A DNA stretch of 64,000 bases from an uncultured Verrucomicrobiota bacterium (GTDB taxonomy: Bacteria > Verrucomicrobiota > Verrucomicrobiia > Verrucomicrobiales > Verrucomicrobiaceae), in assembly GCA_903838675.1 (NCBI GenBank), contig CAILZI010000083.1, forward strand, positions 56,137 through 120,136, in the 5' to 3' direction. This document shows positions 10,511 to 18,299 of the stretch, piece by piece. Under the pieces are notes generated by a model. That model was not told the DNA's origin and searched no databases. It saw only the letters and a program-made list of their open reading frames with translations. Position numbers and translations under genes: made by a program. Within the stretch, counting starts at the first letter, position 1, and each line of letters opens with the position of its first letter.

Positions 10511-10897
10511 ATGAGCAGCTTGCATCCGTGGCTCGAATCCTTCACCTGGGAGATCGTCACAACTCTGAACCGCGGCCTTTGCGAAGCCAAAAACGCACTG
10601 CACAAGCCCACTTCTGACGGACACGAAGCCACACAAACATTGTGGGAGTCAACCCACCAGACGGCGATGACTTTGGCTGACGCCGCCAATCTGTGCCGTC
10701 GTTGTCACCGCATGGCCCCTTTTTGCTTCTACAATGGCAACACCTTTGCCGCCATCATGGCCCTCGTGGTGAAGCGGCTGGATCTGCCCGCTGATCAAGC
10801 CTTCATCGTCCGCAGCCTCGCAGGTCACATTGTTTCCGGCGTTGCCACAGATGAGGAAGTGAAAGCCTTTCAGGCATTCTCCGACTCATTGGCGTAA
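10511..10897 (+). CDS. Unknown protein with a CxxCH motif
   Basis: A 128-residue protein without a signal peptide. It is mostly helical by appearance and carries CRRCHRMAPFCF near residues 61-72. CxxCH would bind haem in an exported protein, but without an export signal a metal-binding role is equally possible. It follows a 63-residue gene by three bases and the DUF1501 gene of module A by about 250, so it may be part of that transcript. No family recognised. Confidence 0.55.
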   Translation: MSSLHPWLESFTWEIVTTLNRGLCEAKNALHKPTSDGHEATQTLWESTHQTAMTLADAANLCRRCHRMAPFCFYNGNTFAAIMALVVKRLDLPADQAFIVRSLAGHIVSGVATDEEVKAFQAFSDSLA

Positions 10898-10985
10898 CGT
10901 GAGCATGCTCTGTTCGTTTTATCGAATCTGGACATTTGCCTCCTCGTGGCTTCACTCACTTTCCCCACTGCGCTCATCCACACAC

Positions 10986-11135
10986 CAGCCCTGAAGGGGC
11001 TGCAGAGTCAGCCCAGGGTCAGCCGAGCCTCAGCGAGGCGACCCTGGGTCACCTCGCAGCAAGTCGGAAAGCTAACCCAGCACTCCGCCACACACAGTGC
11101 CCACCAGAAGCGTCTGCAACGAGTTCCGCCACACG
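10986..11135. repeat. Dispersed structured repeat, copy 1
   Basis: Begins with a small CCCTGAAGGGG hairpin, then a long imperfect stem (CAGCCCAGGGTC ... GACCCTGGGT), then AACCCAGCACTCCGCC and CCACCAGAAGCGTCTGCAAC. Related copies lie at 26619-26770 and 57229-57380. Copy 1 sits between the ends of two converging genes. Confidence 0.8.
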
Positions 11136-11151
11136 CCTGCCGCAATGACAT

Positions 11152-12033
11152 TCACCCCCGCATAAACGCCTCTATCTCCCCCCGCGTCGGAATCGCAGGC
11201 TGCGATCCCGCCTTCAGCGTCGCCAGTGCACCCGCCGCATTCGCAAAACGAATCGCGTCTTCCCTGCCCTCGCTGCTCGCCACGGCAAACGCCCCCGCAA
11301 ACGTGTCGCCCGCGCCCACCGTGTCCACCGGCGTCACCTTCGGCGGCTCAATCTCAATCACACCATCCTCCGTGATGCACAGCGTGCTCTCAGCTCCCCG
11401 CGTGATGATCAAATGCCTGCACATCGCCTCACGTAAATTTCGATTCGGCGTGATCTGCGCCGCCTCGCCTTCATTCACAATCAACACATCCACCACAAAC
11501 CGCGCCCCAAGATAAGCCACGCTCAAAGGCGACGGATTCAAAACCACCCGCACACCCGCCTCACGCGCGATTTCCGCAGCGCGCTGCACCACCGCCAGCG
11601 GACACTCAAGCTGCAGCAGCAGCGCATCCGCCCCGCGGATCAATTCCTCATGGTGCTCCACATCCTCCGGCGTAATCGCATGATTCGCCCCCGCATTCAC
11701 AATGATCGAATTCTCCCCATGATCATCCACCGCGATGAAGGCCGATCCGGTGGGCGTCGCCGAACGCAAAACGCCCGTCGTATCAATACCTTCACTCTGC
11801 AACGCCTCAATATATCGCGCTCCGAAGTCATCCTGCCCCACACAGCCGATCATGCTCACCGCACCGCCCGCTCGCGCCGCAGCCACCGCTTGATTCGCGC
11901 CCTTCCCTCCAAAGCATGTCAGCATGCTGCTCGACGTCAGCGTCTCCCCCGGCGCAGGAATGTGCGGCACACGCAGCGTGTGGTCCACGTTCAGCGAACC
12001 GACGACGACAATTCTGGGGCGCTTCTCTGCCAT
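11152..12033 (-). CDS. rbsK: Ribokinase, PfkB family
   Basis: 293 residues from ATG 12033 (a GTG one codon earlier is possible). It phosphorylates ribose to ribose 5-phosphate in the cytoplasm. PfkB signatures are present: GSLNVDH at the N-terminus, the substrate loop CFGGKGANQAVAAARAG (about residues 40-56) and the catalytic signature DTVGAGDTFAGAFA (about 240-253) with the catalytic Asp. It is the last gene of the minus-strand operon, its start overlapping the stop of the nucleoside hydrolase before it. The context supports ribose, released from nucleosides, as substrate. Confidence 0.92.
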   Translation of the reverse strand: MAEKRPRIVVVGSLNVDHTLRVPHIPAPGETLTSSSMLTCFGGKGANQAVAAARAGGAVSMIGCVGQDDFGARYIEALQSEGIDTTGVLRSATPTGSAFIAVDDHGENSIIVNAGANHAITPEDVEHHEELIRGADALLLQLECPLAVVQRAAEIAREAGVRVVLNPSPLSVAYLGARFVVDVLIVNEGEAAQITPNRNLREAMCRHLIITRGAESTLCITEDGVIEIEPPKVTPVDTVGAGDTFAGAFAVASSEGREDAIRFANAAGALATLKAGSQPAIPTRGEIEAFMRG

Positions 12034-13028
12034 CACTTCTGGGTGGCTGGAGGTTCCACACTGAGCTGCACAATCGCCTCGCGCACACGCGCCGTTTGCT
12101 CCGGGCTCATCACCAGAAAGCGGTGCTTCCCTTTGCCGCCCTTGCCCGCACGAAACAACGTGGCCGAATCATTTTCCACCACGACATTCCCTGGAGGTGA
12201 GAGATCAAAGTAGCCACGCTCCGGCAGCACCGCATACAGCACCGCCGTGGGGTCCCAGGTCGGGCGATCATGCGGCGGCGGATTGTACAAGTAGTAGGCC
12301 TCCTTCAGCGGATGATGCGGGAGGCAGTTGAGATCTTCTTCGATGACGACATGCGGAAACGCCGCCGCGACCCCGATCTCATAACCGCTCCACACCACCC
12401 GCGTGGGCCATTCCTTGGCCAACTTCTGCGCCGCCGGCACATCCAGCTTCACATTGTACTCCAGGTGCCGAGTGTCCCACTGCACCGTCTGAAACGCCCC
12501 CGCCATGATGCTCAGAAACTTCACCTTCTTCGCGATCAATTCCTTCCCGCCAGGCGAGTCCAGCAGACGCGACAGATTGGTAAAAAAGCCCACCTGCGCA
12601 ATGACCACACTGCCATCCGGCTGCTTCGCCAGGATGTCCTTGATCAAGCCAACCGCTTCCGGCGCATCCGCCCCGCTCTTCAAATCATGCGGGTAGCGCA
12701 GGCTGCCGTCCGCGTTCTTCTCATCCGCCAGCAGATTGAACTTCCCCGCCTCCTTCGCCGCGCCGTCGCGCACTACTCCGATGGGCGTGTCGGGATACCC
12801 ATACAACGTGTTCACCGCATCCACAAACGCCGCCGCCTGCGGATGATCCTTCGTGATCGTCACCGCCAGCAGTTCACACGCACCGCGCTTTTGCAGATTG
12901 TGAATCATCGCCAGCGCCATCATGTCATCGACATCATTGCCCATGTCGGTGTCGAAGATGAGTTTGACCGGCGCCGCCGGAGCCAGGCCGCAGAGCGCAC
13001 AGAGGAATAGGGTGAAGAGCTTTTTCAT
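12033..13028 (-). CDS. Secreted nucleoside hydrolase, paralogue 2
   Basis: 331 residues with a signal peptide (MKKLFTLFLCALCGLAPAAP). It belongs to the inosine-uridine-preferring nucleoside hydrolase family, which splits nucleosides into base and ribose. The Ca-binding N-terminal motif reads FDTDMGNDVDDMMAL, and the later DPTAVLYAV segment fits the C-terminal active-site region. It overlaps the paralogue before it by four bases and the ribokinase after it. Export of both hydrolases places the cleavage in the periplasm, before import of ribose. Confidence 0.88.
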   Translation of the reverse strand: MKKLFTLFLCALCGLAPAAPVKLIFDTDMGNDVDDMMALAMIHNLQKRGACELLAVTITKDHPQAAAFVDAVNTLYGYPDTPIGVVRDGAAKEAGKFNLLADEKNADGSLRYPHDLKSGADAPEAVGLIKDILAKQPDGSVVIAQVGFFTNLSRLLDSPGGKELIAKKVKFLSIMAGAFQTVQWDTRHLEYNVKLDVPAAQKLAKEWPTRVVWSGYEIGVAAAFPHVVIEEDLNCLPHHPLKEAYYLYNPPPHDRPTWDPTAVLYAVLPERGYFDLSPPGNVVVENDSATLFRAGKGGKGKHRFLVMSPEQTARVREAIVQLSVEPPATQK

Positions 13029-14038
13029 TTCTTGGGTGGTTGCACAGTGGTTTGGACGATGGCTTCCAGCACGCGTGCCTGCTGCGCTGAAGTCAGGGTG
13101 AGAAAACGGTCACGTTTGCCAGCCTTGGCATCTTTGCCCGGCGGCATGAAGCGCGTGAAGCCATCCGCGCCCACACGCACGCGCCCCGGGGAGGACAGGC
13201 CAAAAAACCCGCGCTCAGGAAACACCGCCTGCAGCACGCTGCTCTCATCCCAGCACGGCCGGTCATGCGCAGGTCCGCTGTGCAGCAAATAAGCCTCCTT
13301 CACGATGTGGTGCGGCAGATACTCAAAATCCTGCGCGATGCTGGCGCGCGGAAACGGCAGCGCTTCGCCGATCTCATACCCGCTCCAGAACACCGGCACA
13401 TCCTCCGGCCACTCATTCGCCACCGTCTGCATGAAGCCGATGCCATTGATGACGTTCGCCTCCAGGTGGTAGTTCGTGTTGTTACAGAACGCGAATGCCC
13501 CCGCCATGATCGACAGCATCTTCACCTTCTGACGGATCAATGCCGGACCATCGAGCGTCGAATGCTTATCCGCCTTCGACTTGAGCAAGTTCGCAATGTT
13601 CGAGGCAATGCCCACGCTGATGATCGAAACGCTTCCGTCCGGCTGCTTCGCCAGCAGCTCACGCAGCAGGTCCACCGCCTCATGCGCGTCGTCGTTTCTC
13701 TTCAAATCATGCGGATAGTCCGGTGAATCCGCCAGCTTCAAATAACTGCTCGCACGCTTCTGCGCGGTCGGATCACGCGTCACACCAATCGGCAGATCAG
13801 GCCGTCCATAAAACGTGTTCTGCGCATCCACAAAACTCGACGTGAGCGGATTGTCCTTCGAGATCGTCACTCCGAGAAACTCGCACGCCCCGCGATCCGC
13901 CAGCGTGTGGCACATCGTCAGCGCCAGCACGTCATCCACATCTCCGGTGATGTCCGTGTCAAAGATGATGCGCGGCTTTTCAGCAAAAGCCGATGCACCA
14001 AGAAGCAATAAAAGAACAATCGATTTCATGCAGATCAT
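13025..14038 (-). CDS. Secreted nucleoside hydrolase, paralogue 1
   Basis: 337 residues with a signal peptide (hydrophobic IVLLLLLGASAFA). The family motif reads FDTDITGDVDDVLAL near the mature N-terminus. It is similar to the adjacent paralogue over the whole length (shared YPHDLK, KQPDGSV, KMLSIMAGAF, FWSGYEIG-type segments), a probable tandem duplication with possible divergence in base preference. The stop overlaps the next start by four bases and its own start overlaps the permease stop. Confidence 0.88.
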   Translation of the reverse strand: MICMKSIVLLLLLGASAFAEKPRIIFDTDITGDVDDVLALTMCHTLADRGACEFLGVTISKDNPLTSSFVDAQNTFYGRPDLPIGVTRDPTAQKRASSYLKLADSPDYPHDLKRNDDAHEAVDLLRELLAKQPDGSVSIISVGIASNIANLLKSKADKHSTLDGPALIRQKVKMLSIMAGAFAFCNNTNYHLEANVINGIGFMQTVANEWPEDVPVFWSGYEIGEALPFPRASIAQDFEYLPHHIVKEAYLLHSGPAHDRPCWDESSVLQAVFPERGFFGLSSPGRVRVGADGFTRFMPPGKDAKAGKRDRFLTLTSAQQARVLEAIVQTTVQPPKK

Positions 14039-14958
14039 TTTCTCCTCCAGGTGTCCGCCAGCACGGCGGCGACAATGACAAGCCCGGTAACCACACGTTT
14101 CACCGGCTCCGTGGCTCCCACCTGAATCAGTCCGGCCTCCAGCGTGGCGATGATGAGCACACCCATGAAGCTCTTCACCACCGATCCCCGCCCGCCCATC
14201 AAACTCGTGCCACCCACCACCACCGCCGCAATCGCACCCAGCTCAAAACCTGTCCCTGCATTCGGATCAGCCGAGCCGAGGCGCGAGCAGTTGAAGACCG
14301 CCGCAAGCCCCGTCAGCGCCCCCAGCAGCGCATGCGCAAAAATACGCGGACGATCCACCGACAGCCCCGAAACCAGCGCCGCCTCACGGTTCGCACCAAT
14401 GGCGATCAGATGCCGCCCGATGGCCATCTGCGAGAGAATCACCTGCCCCGCCGCCACCACCAGCAGACTGATCACAAACGCAGGCGAGATCACCAACCCG
14501 CCAAACGGAGCGCCGAGGGCTTCAATATCCGCACCAATGTACTTCGTTTGCGAATTCGTCGTCAAAAACGCCAGTCCTCGCGCGATCTCCAGCATGCCGA
14601 GCGAAACAATGAACGAGGGCAGCCGCAGCTTCACACTCACCGCCCCCGTCGTGCTGCCGATCACCGCTCCGACAACGACACTCGCGAGCACCGCCGTCGC
14701 CAGCCCCCAATGCAGATCCGCCATCAGCACCCCCGTCACCGCGCCGCAAAACCCCAGCAGCGAACCCACCGAAAGATCAATCCCGCCCGTCACCATCACC
14801 AGCGTCATCCCCGTCGCCACCAGCGCCAGCGCCGGAATCCGGTTCGCCACCGTCCCCAGCGTCCCCATGCTTAAAAAGCTGTCCCTCATCAGCCCAAAGA
14901 GCACAATCATCGCCGCAAGCACGGCAATGAGGATGAGAAAGTCGGTCCAGCGGCGCAT
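14035..14958 (-). CDS. rbsC: Ribose-type ABC transporter permease
   Basis: A 307-residue integral membrane protein of the RbsC/AraH family, with about eight to ten hydrophobic segments. Diagnostic motifs are VMVTGGIDLSVGS (about residues 57-69), the cytoplasmic loop GRHLIAIGANREAALVSGL, and GGTSLMGGRGSV near the end. It would form the membrane channel for a pentose such as ribose. The operon has the binding protein and the permease but no ATPase (RbsA) gene in the window, so energy must come from an ATPase encoded elsewhere. Confidence 0.92.
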   Translation of the reverse strand: MRRWTDFLILIAVLAAMIVLFGLMRDSFLSMGTLGTVANRIPALALVATGMTLVMVTGGIDLSVGSLLGFCGAVTGVLMADLHWGLATAVLASVVVGAVIGSTTGAVSVKLRLPSFIVSLGMLEIARGLAFLTTNSQTKYIGADIEALGAPFGGLVISPAFVISLLVVAAGQVILSQMAIGRHLIAIGANREAALVSGLSVDRPRIFAHALLGALTGLAAVFNCSRLGSADPNAGTGFELGAIAAVVVGGTSLMGGRGSVVKSFMGVLIIATLEAGLIQVGATEPVKRVVTGLVIVAAVLADTWRRK

Positions 14959-14970
14959 GATAAAATTTAA

Positions 14971-15906
14971 TCACTTCACCACCACATCCACCGGCGTCTG
15001 CTGATCCGCAGGCGTCGCCTTGTCCTTCAAAATCTTCAGCGCGGCCTCGATGCCAAAGACCGCAAGCTGATCCCCATGCTGGTCACAGGTGGCCAGCACT
15101 CGCCCATCCGCCAGCAGCGGCTTCAGCGCGACGATGTTATCAAACCCGATGATCTGCACCTGTCCCGCCTTGCCAGCAGCTTGCACAGCAGCCGCAGCAC
15201 CCAGCGCCATGTTGTCATTGGCACACAGCAGAGCCTTCACATTCGGATTCGCCGCAAGGATTCCCGCAGCCACGCCATTGGCCTTCTCCATCTCCCACTG
15301 CCCGCTCTGGGATGCCACGATCTTCATGCCCGACGCATTCATCGCGTCTTCAAAGCCCGCCTTGCGCTGCTGGCCGTTGAAGGCCGTGGTCACTCCTTCG
15401 ATGATCGCCACCTCATCACCCGCCTTGAGCTTTTTCGCCAGCACCTCCCCCACCGCCTTCGCTCCAGCACGGTTGTCAGGTCCGACAAACGGAATGCTCA
15501 GCCCCGCCTGCTTCAGCGTGTCCGCATCCAGCTTGTTGTCGATGTTGATGACCAGCACACCCGCCTCCTTCGCGCGTTTCAGCACCGTGACCAGAGCCTT
15601 CGAGTCCGCCGGTGCGATGACGATGGCCTGCACTCCCTGCGACACCATCTGATCCACCAGCCCCACCTGCTCGGCCAGATCCGTCTCGTTCTTGATGCCG
15701 TTCACAATCAGCTCGTAGTCCCCCACATGCGCCGCCTGATGCTTCTTCGCCCCTTCGGCCATCGTTTGGAAAAACTCATTCGCCAGCGACTTCATCACCA
15801 GCACCACCCGTGGCTTGCCTGATGGAGAAGAAGAGGGGGATGCAGGCTTGCACGCGGACATAAGTCCAGCACAAAGCGTAATTAAAAGTACAGCAAAAGG
15901 TTTCAT
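14971..15906 (-). CDS. rbsB: Ribose-type periplasmic binding lipoprotein
   Basis: 311 residues from ATG 15906, chosen over the ATG three codons upstream because it gives a compact lipoprotein signal with lipobox LMSAC. Peripla_BP_4 family: VVLVMKSLANEFFQTMAEG at the mature N-terminus, AIVIAPADSKALVTVLKRAKEAGV, FVGPDNRAGAKA and LCANDNMALGA. It delivers ribose or a related sugar to the permease 12 bases downstream. First gene of the five-gene operon; the operon promoter must lie in the 240-base gap shared with the diverging sigma gene. Confidence 0.9.
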   Translation of the reverse strand: MKPFAVLLITLCAGLMSACKPASPSSSPSGKPRVVLVMKSLANEFFQTMAEGAKKHQAAHVGDYELIVNGIKNETDLAEQVGLVDQMVSQGVQAIVIAPADSKALVTVLKRAKEAGVLVINIDNKLDADTLKQAGLSIPFVGPDNRAGAKAVGEVLAKKLKAGDEVAIIEGVTTAFNGQQRKAGFEDAMNASGMKIVASQSGQWEMEKANGVAAGILAANPNVKALLCANDNMALGAAAAVQAAGKAGQVQIIGFDNIVALKPLLADGRVLATCDQHGDQLAVFGIEAALKILKDKATPADQQTPVDVVVK

Positions 15907-16103
15907 GGTTGGCACGATCCAAAGTCGAGACGGGAGAACGCTGCTGCAACGTCCGTTTTTACCCTTTCATGTACCTTCTCCCCGGTCCTCAATGTCATCA
16001 CCCTCACAACCGGGCAACATTGAACCCAATGGTGAACCAAGGTATACAATCCAACTCCGGTTTCCGTTTATTCCGCGTATTCCGTAGGCCAACTCTCCGG
16101 CAC

Positions 16104-16134
16104 TATTTTGGCACTGCACCCCTCACCACCGGGA
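16104..16134 (+). promoter_or_regulatory. Candidate ECF promoter, site 1
   Basis: TATTTTGGCACTGC (16104-16117), 13 bases, then GGGA (16131-16134). The same two elements with the same 13-base spacing occur at 20655-20685, upstream of the PSCyt gene of this module. Site 1 ends 13 bases before the ATG of the ECF sigma gene, which would mean self-activation and a very short leader. Confidence 0.45.
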
Positions 16135-16147
16135 ATACACTGTGACC

Positions 16148-16678
16148 ATGTCAGACTCGCCCACCTCCACCGAAACCCTCGTCCTGCTGCTCACCCAGCA
16201 TCAGGAGCCGTTGTTTCGTTACATCTTCTCCCTCGTGCCGCGTGAGGCGGACGCACGCGACATCCTGCAGGAGACGAGTCTCGCCCTCTATCGCAAATTC
16301 GCCGAGTACGACACCTCTCGCCCCTTCCTGCCCTGGGCCTACCGCTTCGCCTACCTCCAGGTACAAAAGCACCGCGAAAAATCCGCGCGCTCCCCTCTGC
16401 TCTTCAGCGAAGACGTGATGGACCTCCTCGCCAGCGAGCGCACCCACATCGAGCCCCGCCTCGATGAGCGCCTCCGCCTGCTCGACGCCTGCCTGCAAAA
16501 ACTCACCGTGCAGGATCAGGAGCTCGTCACCAGCCGCTACGCCATGCGCCAAAGCGCCGAAGAAATGATGAGCCGCTTCTCCCTCAGCCGCCGCACCCTC
16601 TTCCGCAATCTCGAACTCCTGCGCCAGCGCCTCCATGAATGCGTCACGCGCCAGCTTCAAGCGGAGGGCCTCGCATGA
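16148..16678 (+). CDS. ECF-type RNA polymerase sigma factor (module B)
   Basis: 176 residues from ATG 16148 (an in-frame GTG at 16142 is possible but leaves no leader after the candidate promoter). Region 2 spans about residues 10-85 with DARDILQETSLALYRKF and PFLPWAYRFAYLQVQKHR. Region 4 spans about 115-165 with YAMRQSAEEMMSRFSLSRRTLFRNLELLRQRL, a standard helix-turn-helix. It is a paralogue of the sigma gene at 3937 and likewise overlaps its FecR-LamG partner by four bases. Confidence 0.9.
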   Translation: MSDSPTSTETLVLLLTQHQEPLFRYIFSLVPREADARDILQETSLALYRKFAEYDTSRPFLPWAYRFAYLQVQKHREKSARSPLLFSEDVMDLLASERTHIEPRLDERLRLLDACLQKLTVQDQELVTSRYAMRQSAEEMMSRFSLSRRTLFRNLELLRQRLHECVTRQLQAEGLA

Positions 16679-18210
16679 ATCTCGACTCCCTCATCCACGC
16701 CGAAATCGACGGCGAAATCACCCCCGAGCAGCACACCCAGCTCGAAGACCTGCTGCGCTCCGACTGGCAGGCACGCCAGCGCTACCTGGAACTGGTCGAT
16801 CAACACGCACGCCTGCTGCAACAGCCGACCGTGAACACCGGCCGCCTGCAAAAAGCCACACCCAAGCTTCCCATCCGCCGCTGGCTTCCCGCCCTCACCG
16901 CCGCCGCCGCAGTCATCGCCTGCGCCTTCATCTTCTGGCCGCAGCACTCCACCGAATCAGAAGCCACATCAAACGGCGTCGCCATGCTCAGCCAGACCAT
17001 GGATGCCAAATTCACGAACACACTTCGCAGCGGCGACACCCTCAAGCCCGGCACCATCCAGCTCACCCAAGGCCTCGCACAGATCGAGTTCTTCAGCGGG
17101 GCCACTGCCTTGATCGAAGGCAGCGCCGAAATCGAAATCCTCTCCGCCTGGGAGGCGCGCTGCCTCAGTGGCCGCGTGCGCGTCCATGTGCCACCCGCCG
17201 CCAAAGGCTTCCTCATGCACGCCCCCGGCATGAAGCTGGAAGACCTCGGCACCGAGTTCGCTCTCAATGTGAAGGACAGCACCAGCGCCGTGCATGTCTT
17301 CGAAGGCGAAGTCATCGCGCACACAAACGCTCAAACGCCCGCCAGTTTGAAACAAGGCATGTCCTTGTCCTCAGCCAAAACTACCACCGTCTCACCCCAA
17401 GATTTCCTCTCCATCAGCGAGCTGCACGGCCTCGTGAAACAACGCGACACCCAGCGCTTCGCCGACTGGCAGCAATGGTCGCTCACAGCCTGCAAAGATC
17501 CGCGCCTAATCGCCTACTACACTTTCAAACATCTGGAGGATGACCGCTGGGACCGCCTCGTGAAAAACGTCACCGAACCTCGCCACCCCCAGCGTGCCGG
17601 TGGTGCCGTCGGTGCCGCATGGACCCAGGGCCGCTGGCCGGAAAAAACCGCGCTTGAGTTCAAGCGCCCCGGCGACCGCGTCCGCCTGAATCTCGACGGC
17701 ACCTATAACGCCCTCACCCTCGCCTGCTGGGTAAAGGTCGATTCCGTGGACAAAAAATACAACTCCCTTCTGCTCACCGACGGCTACGACAACGGCGAAC
17801 CCCACTGGCAAATCTACGAAGACGGCAGCCTCATGTTCTCCGTCATGTACCGTCCGGCGGAAGCCGCGAAGAACGCCAAATACAACCAGATGTATTTCAG
17901 CAAACCCGTCTTCACCGCCGACAGCCTCGGCCGCTGGCATCATCTCGCAGTGACCTATGACAACACCAGCGGCACGGTCATCCAGTACTTCGACGGTCAG
18001 CCCGTCGGCCACGAAATCTCTCCTCTCCACCAACCCGGACGCGCCATCGTCCTCGGCCCCTGCGAAATCGGCAACTGGGGCCTCCCCACCCAAGGCCACC
18101 AGTTCCCCATCCGCAATCTTAACGGTGCCATCGACGAATTCGCCATCTTCAGTGCTGCATTACCTGCCGTCGAAATCCACAGCCTGTACGACCACGGCAA
18201 GCCTGAATAG
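16675..18210 (+). CDS. FecR-domain and LamG-domain membrane protein (module B)
   Basis: 511 residues from ATG 16675, chosen because it overlaps the sigma stop (ATGA). Same layout as the module A partner: cytoplasmic N-terminus with IDGEITPEQHTQLEDLLRSD, one membrane segment (about 67-83, ALTAAAAVIACAFIFWP), a FecR domain (about 95-225, with PGMKLEDLGTEFAL and VHVFEGEVIAH) and a C-terminal LamG domain (about 320-505) with LACWVKVDSVDKKYNSLL and GAIDEFAIFSAALP. Predicted to sense a ligand outside the membrane and control the coupled sigma factor. Confidence 0.88.
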   Translation: MNLDSLIHAEIDGEITPEQHTQLEDLLRSDWQARQRYLELVDQHARLLQQPTVNTGRLQKATPKLPIRRWLPALTAAAAVIACAFIFWPQHSTESEATSNGVAMLSQTMDAKFTNTLRSGDTLKPGTIQLTQGLAQIEFFSGATALIEGSAEIEILSAWEARCLSGRVRVHVPPAAKGFLMHAPGMKLEDLGTEFALNVKDSTSAVHVFEGEVIAHTNAQTPASLKQGMSLSSAKTTTVSPQDFLSISELHGLVKQRDTQRFADWQQWSLTACKDPRLIAYYTFKHLEDDRWDRLVKNVTEPRHPQRAGGAVGAAWTQGRWPEKTALEFKRPGDRVRLNLDGTYNALTLACWVKVDSVDKKYNSLLLTDGYDNGEPHWQIYEDGSLMFSVMYRPAEAAKNAKYNQMYFSKPVFTADSLGRWHHLAVTYDNTSGTVIQYFDGQPVGHEISPLHQPGRAIVLGPCEIGNWGLPTQGHQFPIRNLNGAIDEFAIFSAALPAVEIHSLYDHGKPE

Positions 18211-18299
18211 CAACTAGCCTCGCATGTCTCGGAGCGCCGCAATGGCCCCGCCGTTTTTGCCTTGCAGCGCCTGCATGTGACCTGCTATTAAAAAAGGTC

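Noticed and set aside
10936..11148. A conserved peptide family encoded by the dispersed repeat
   Set aside because: The related peptides from the three copies follow from DNA similarity. Starts are not conserved and both strands are open, so coding is not supported.
16099..16134. Sigma-54 promoter suggested by TGGCAC
   Set aside because: The GC element with TTGC at the required spacing is absent at both sites. The shared N13-GGGA spacing fits an ECF-type promoter better.
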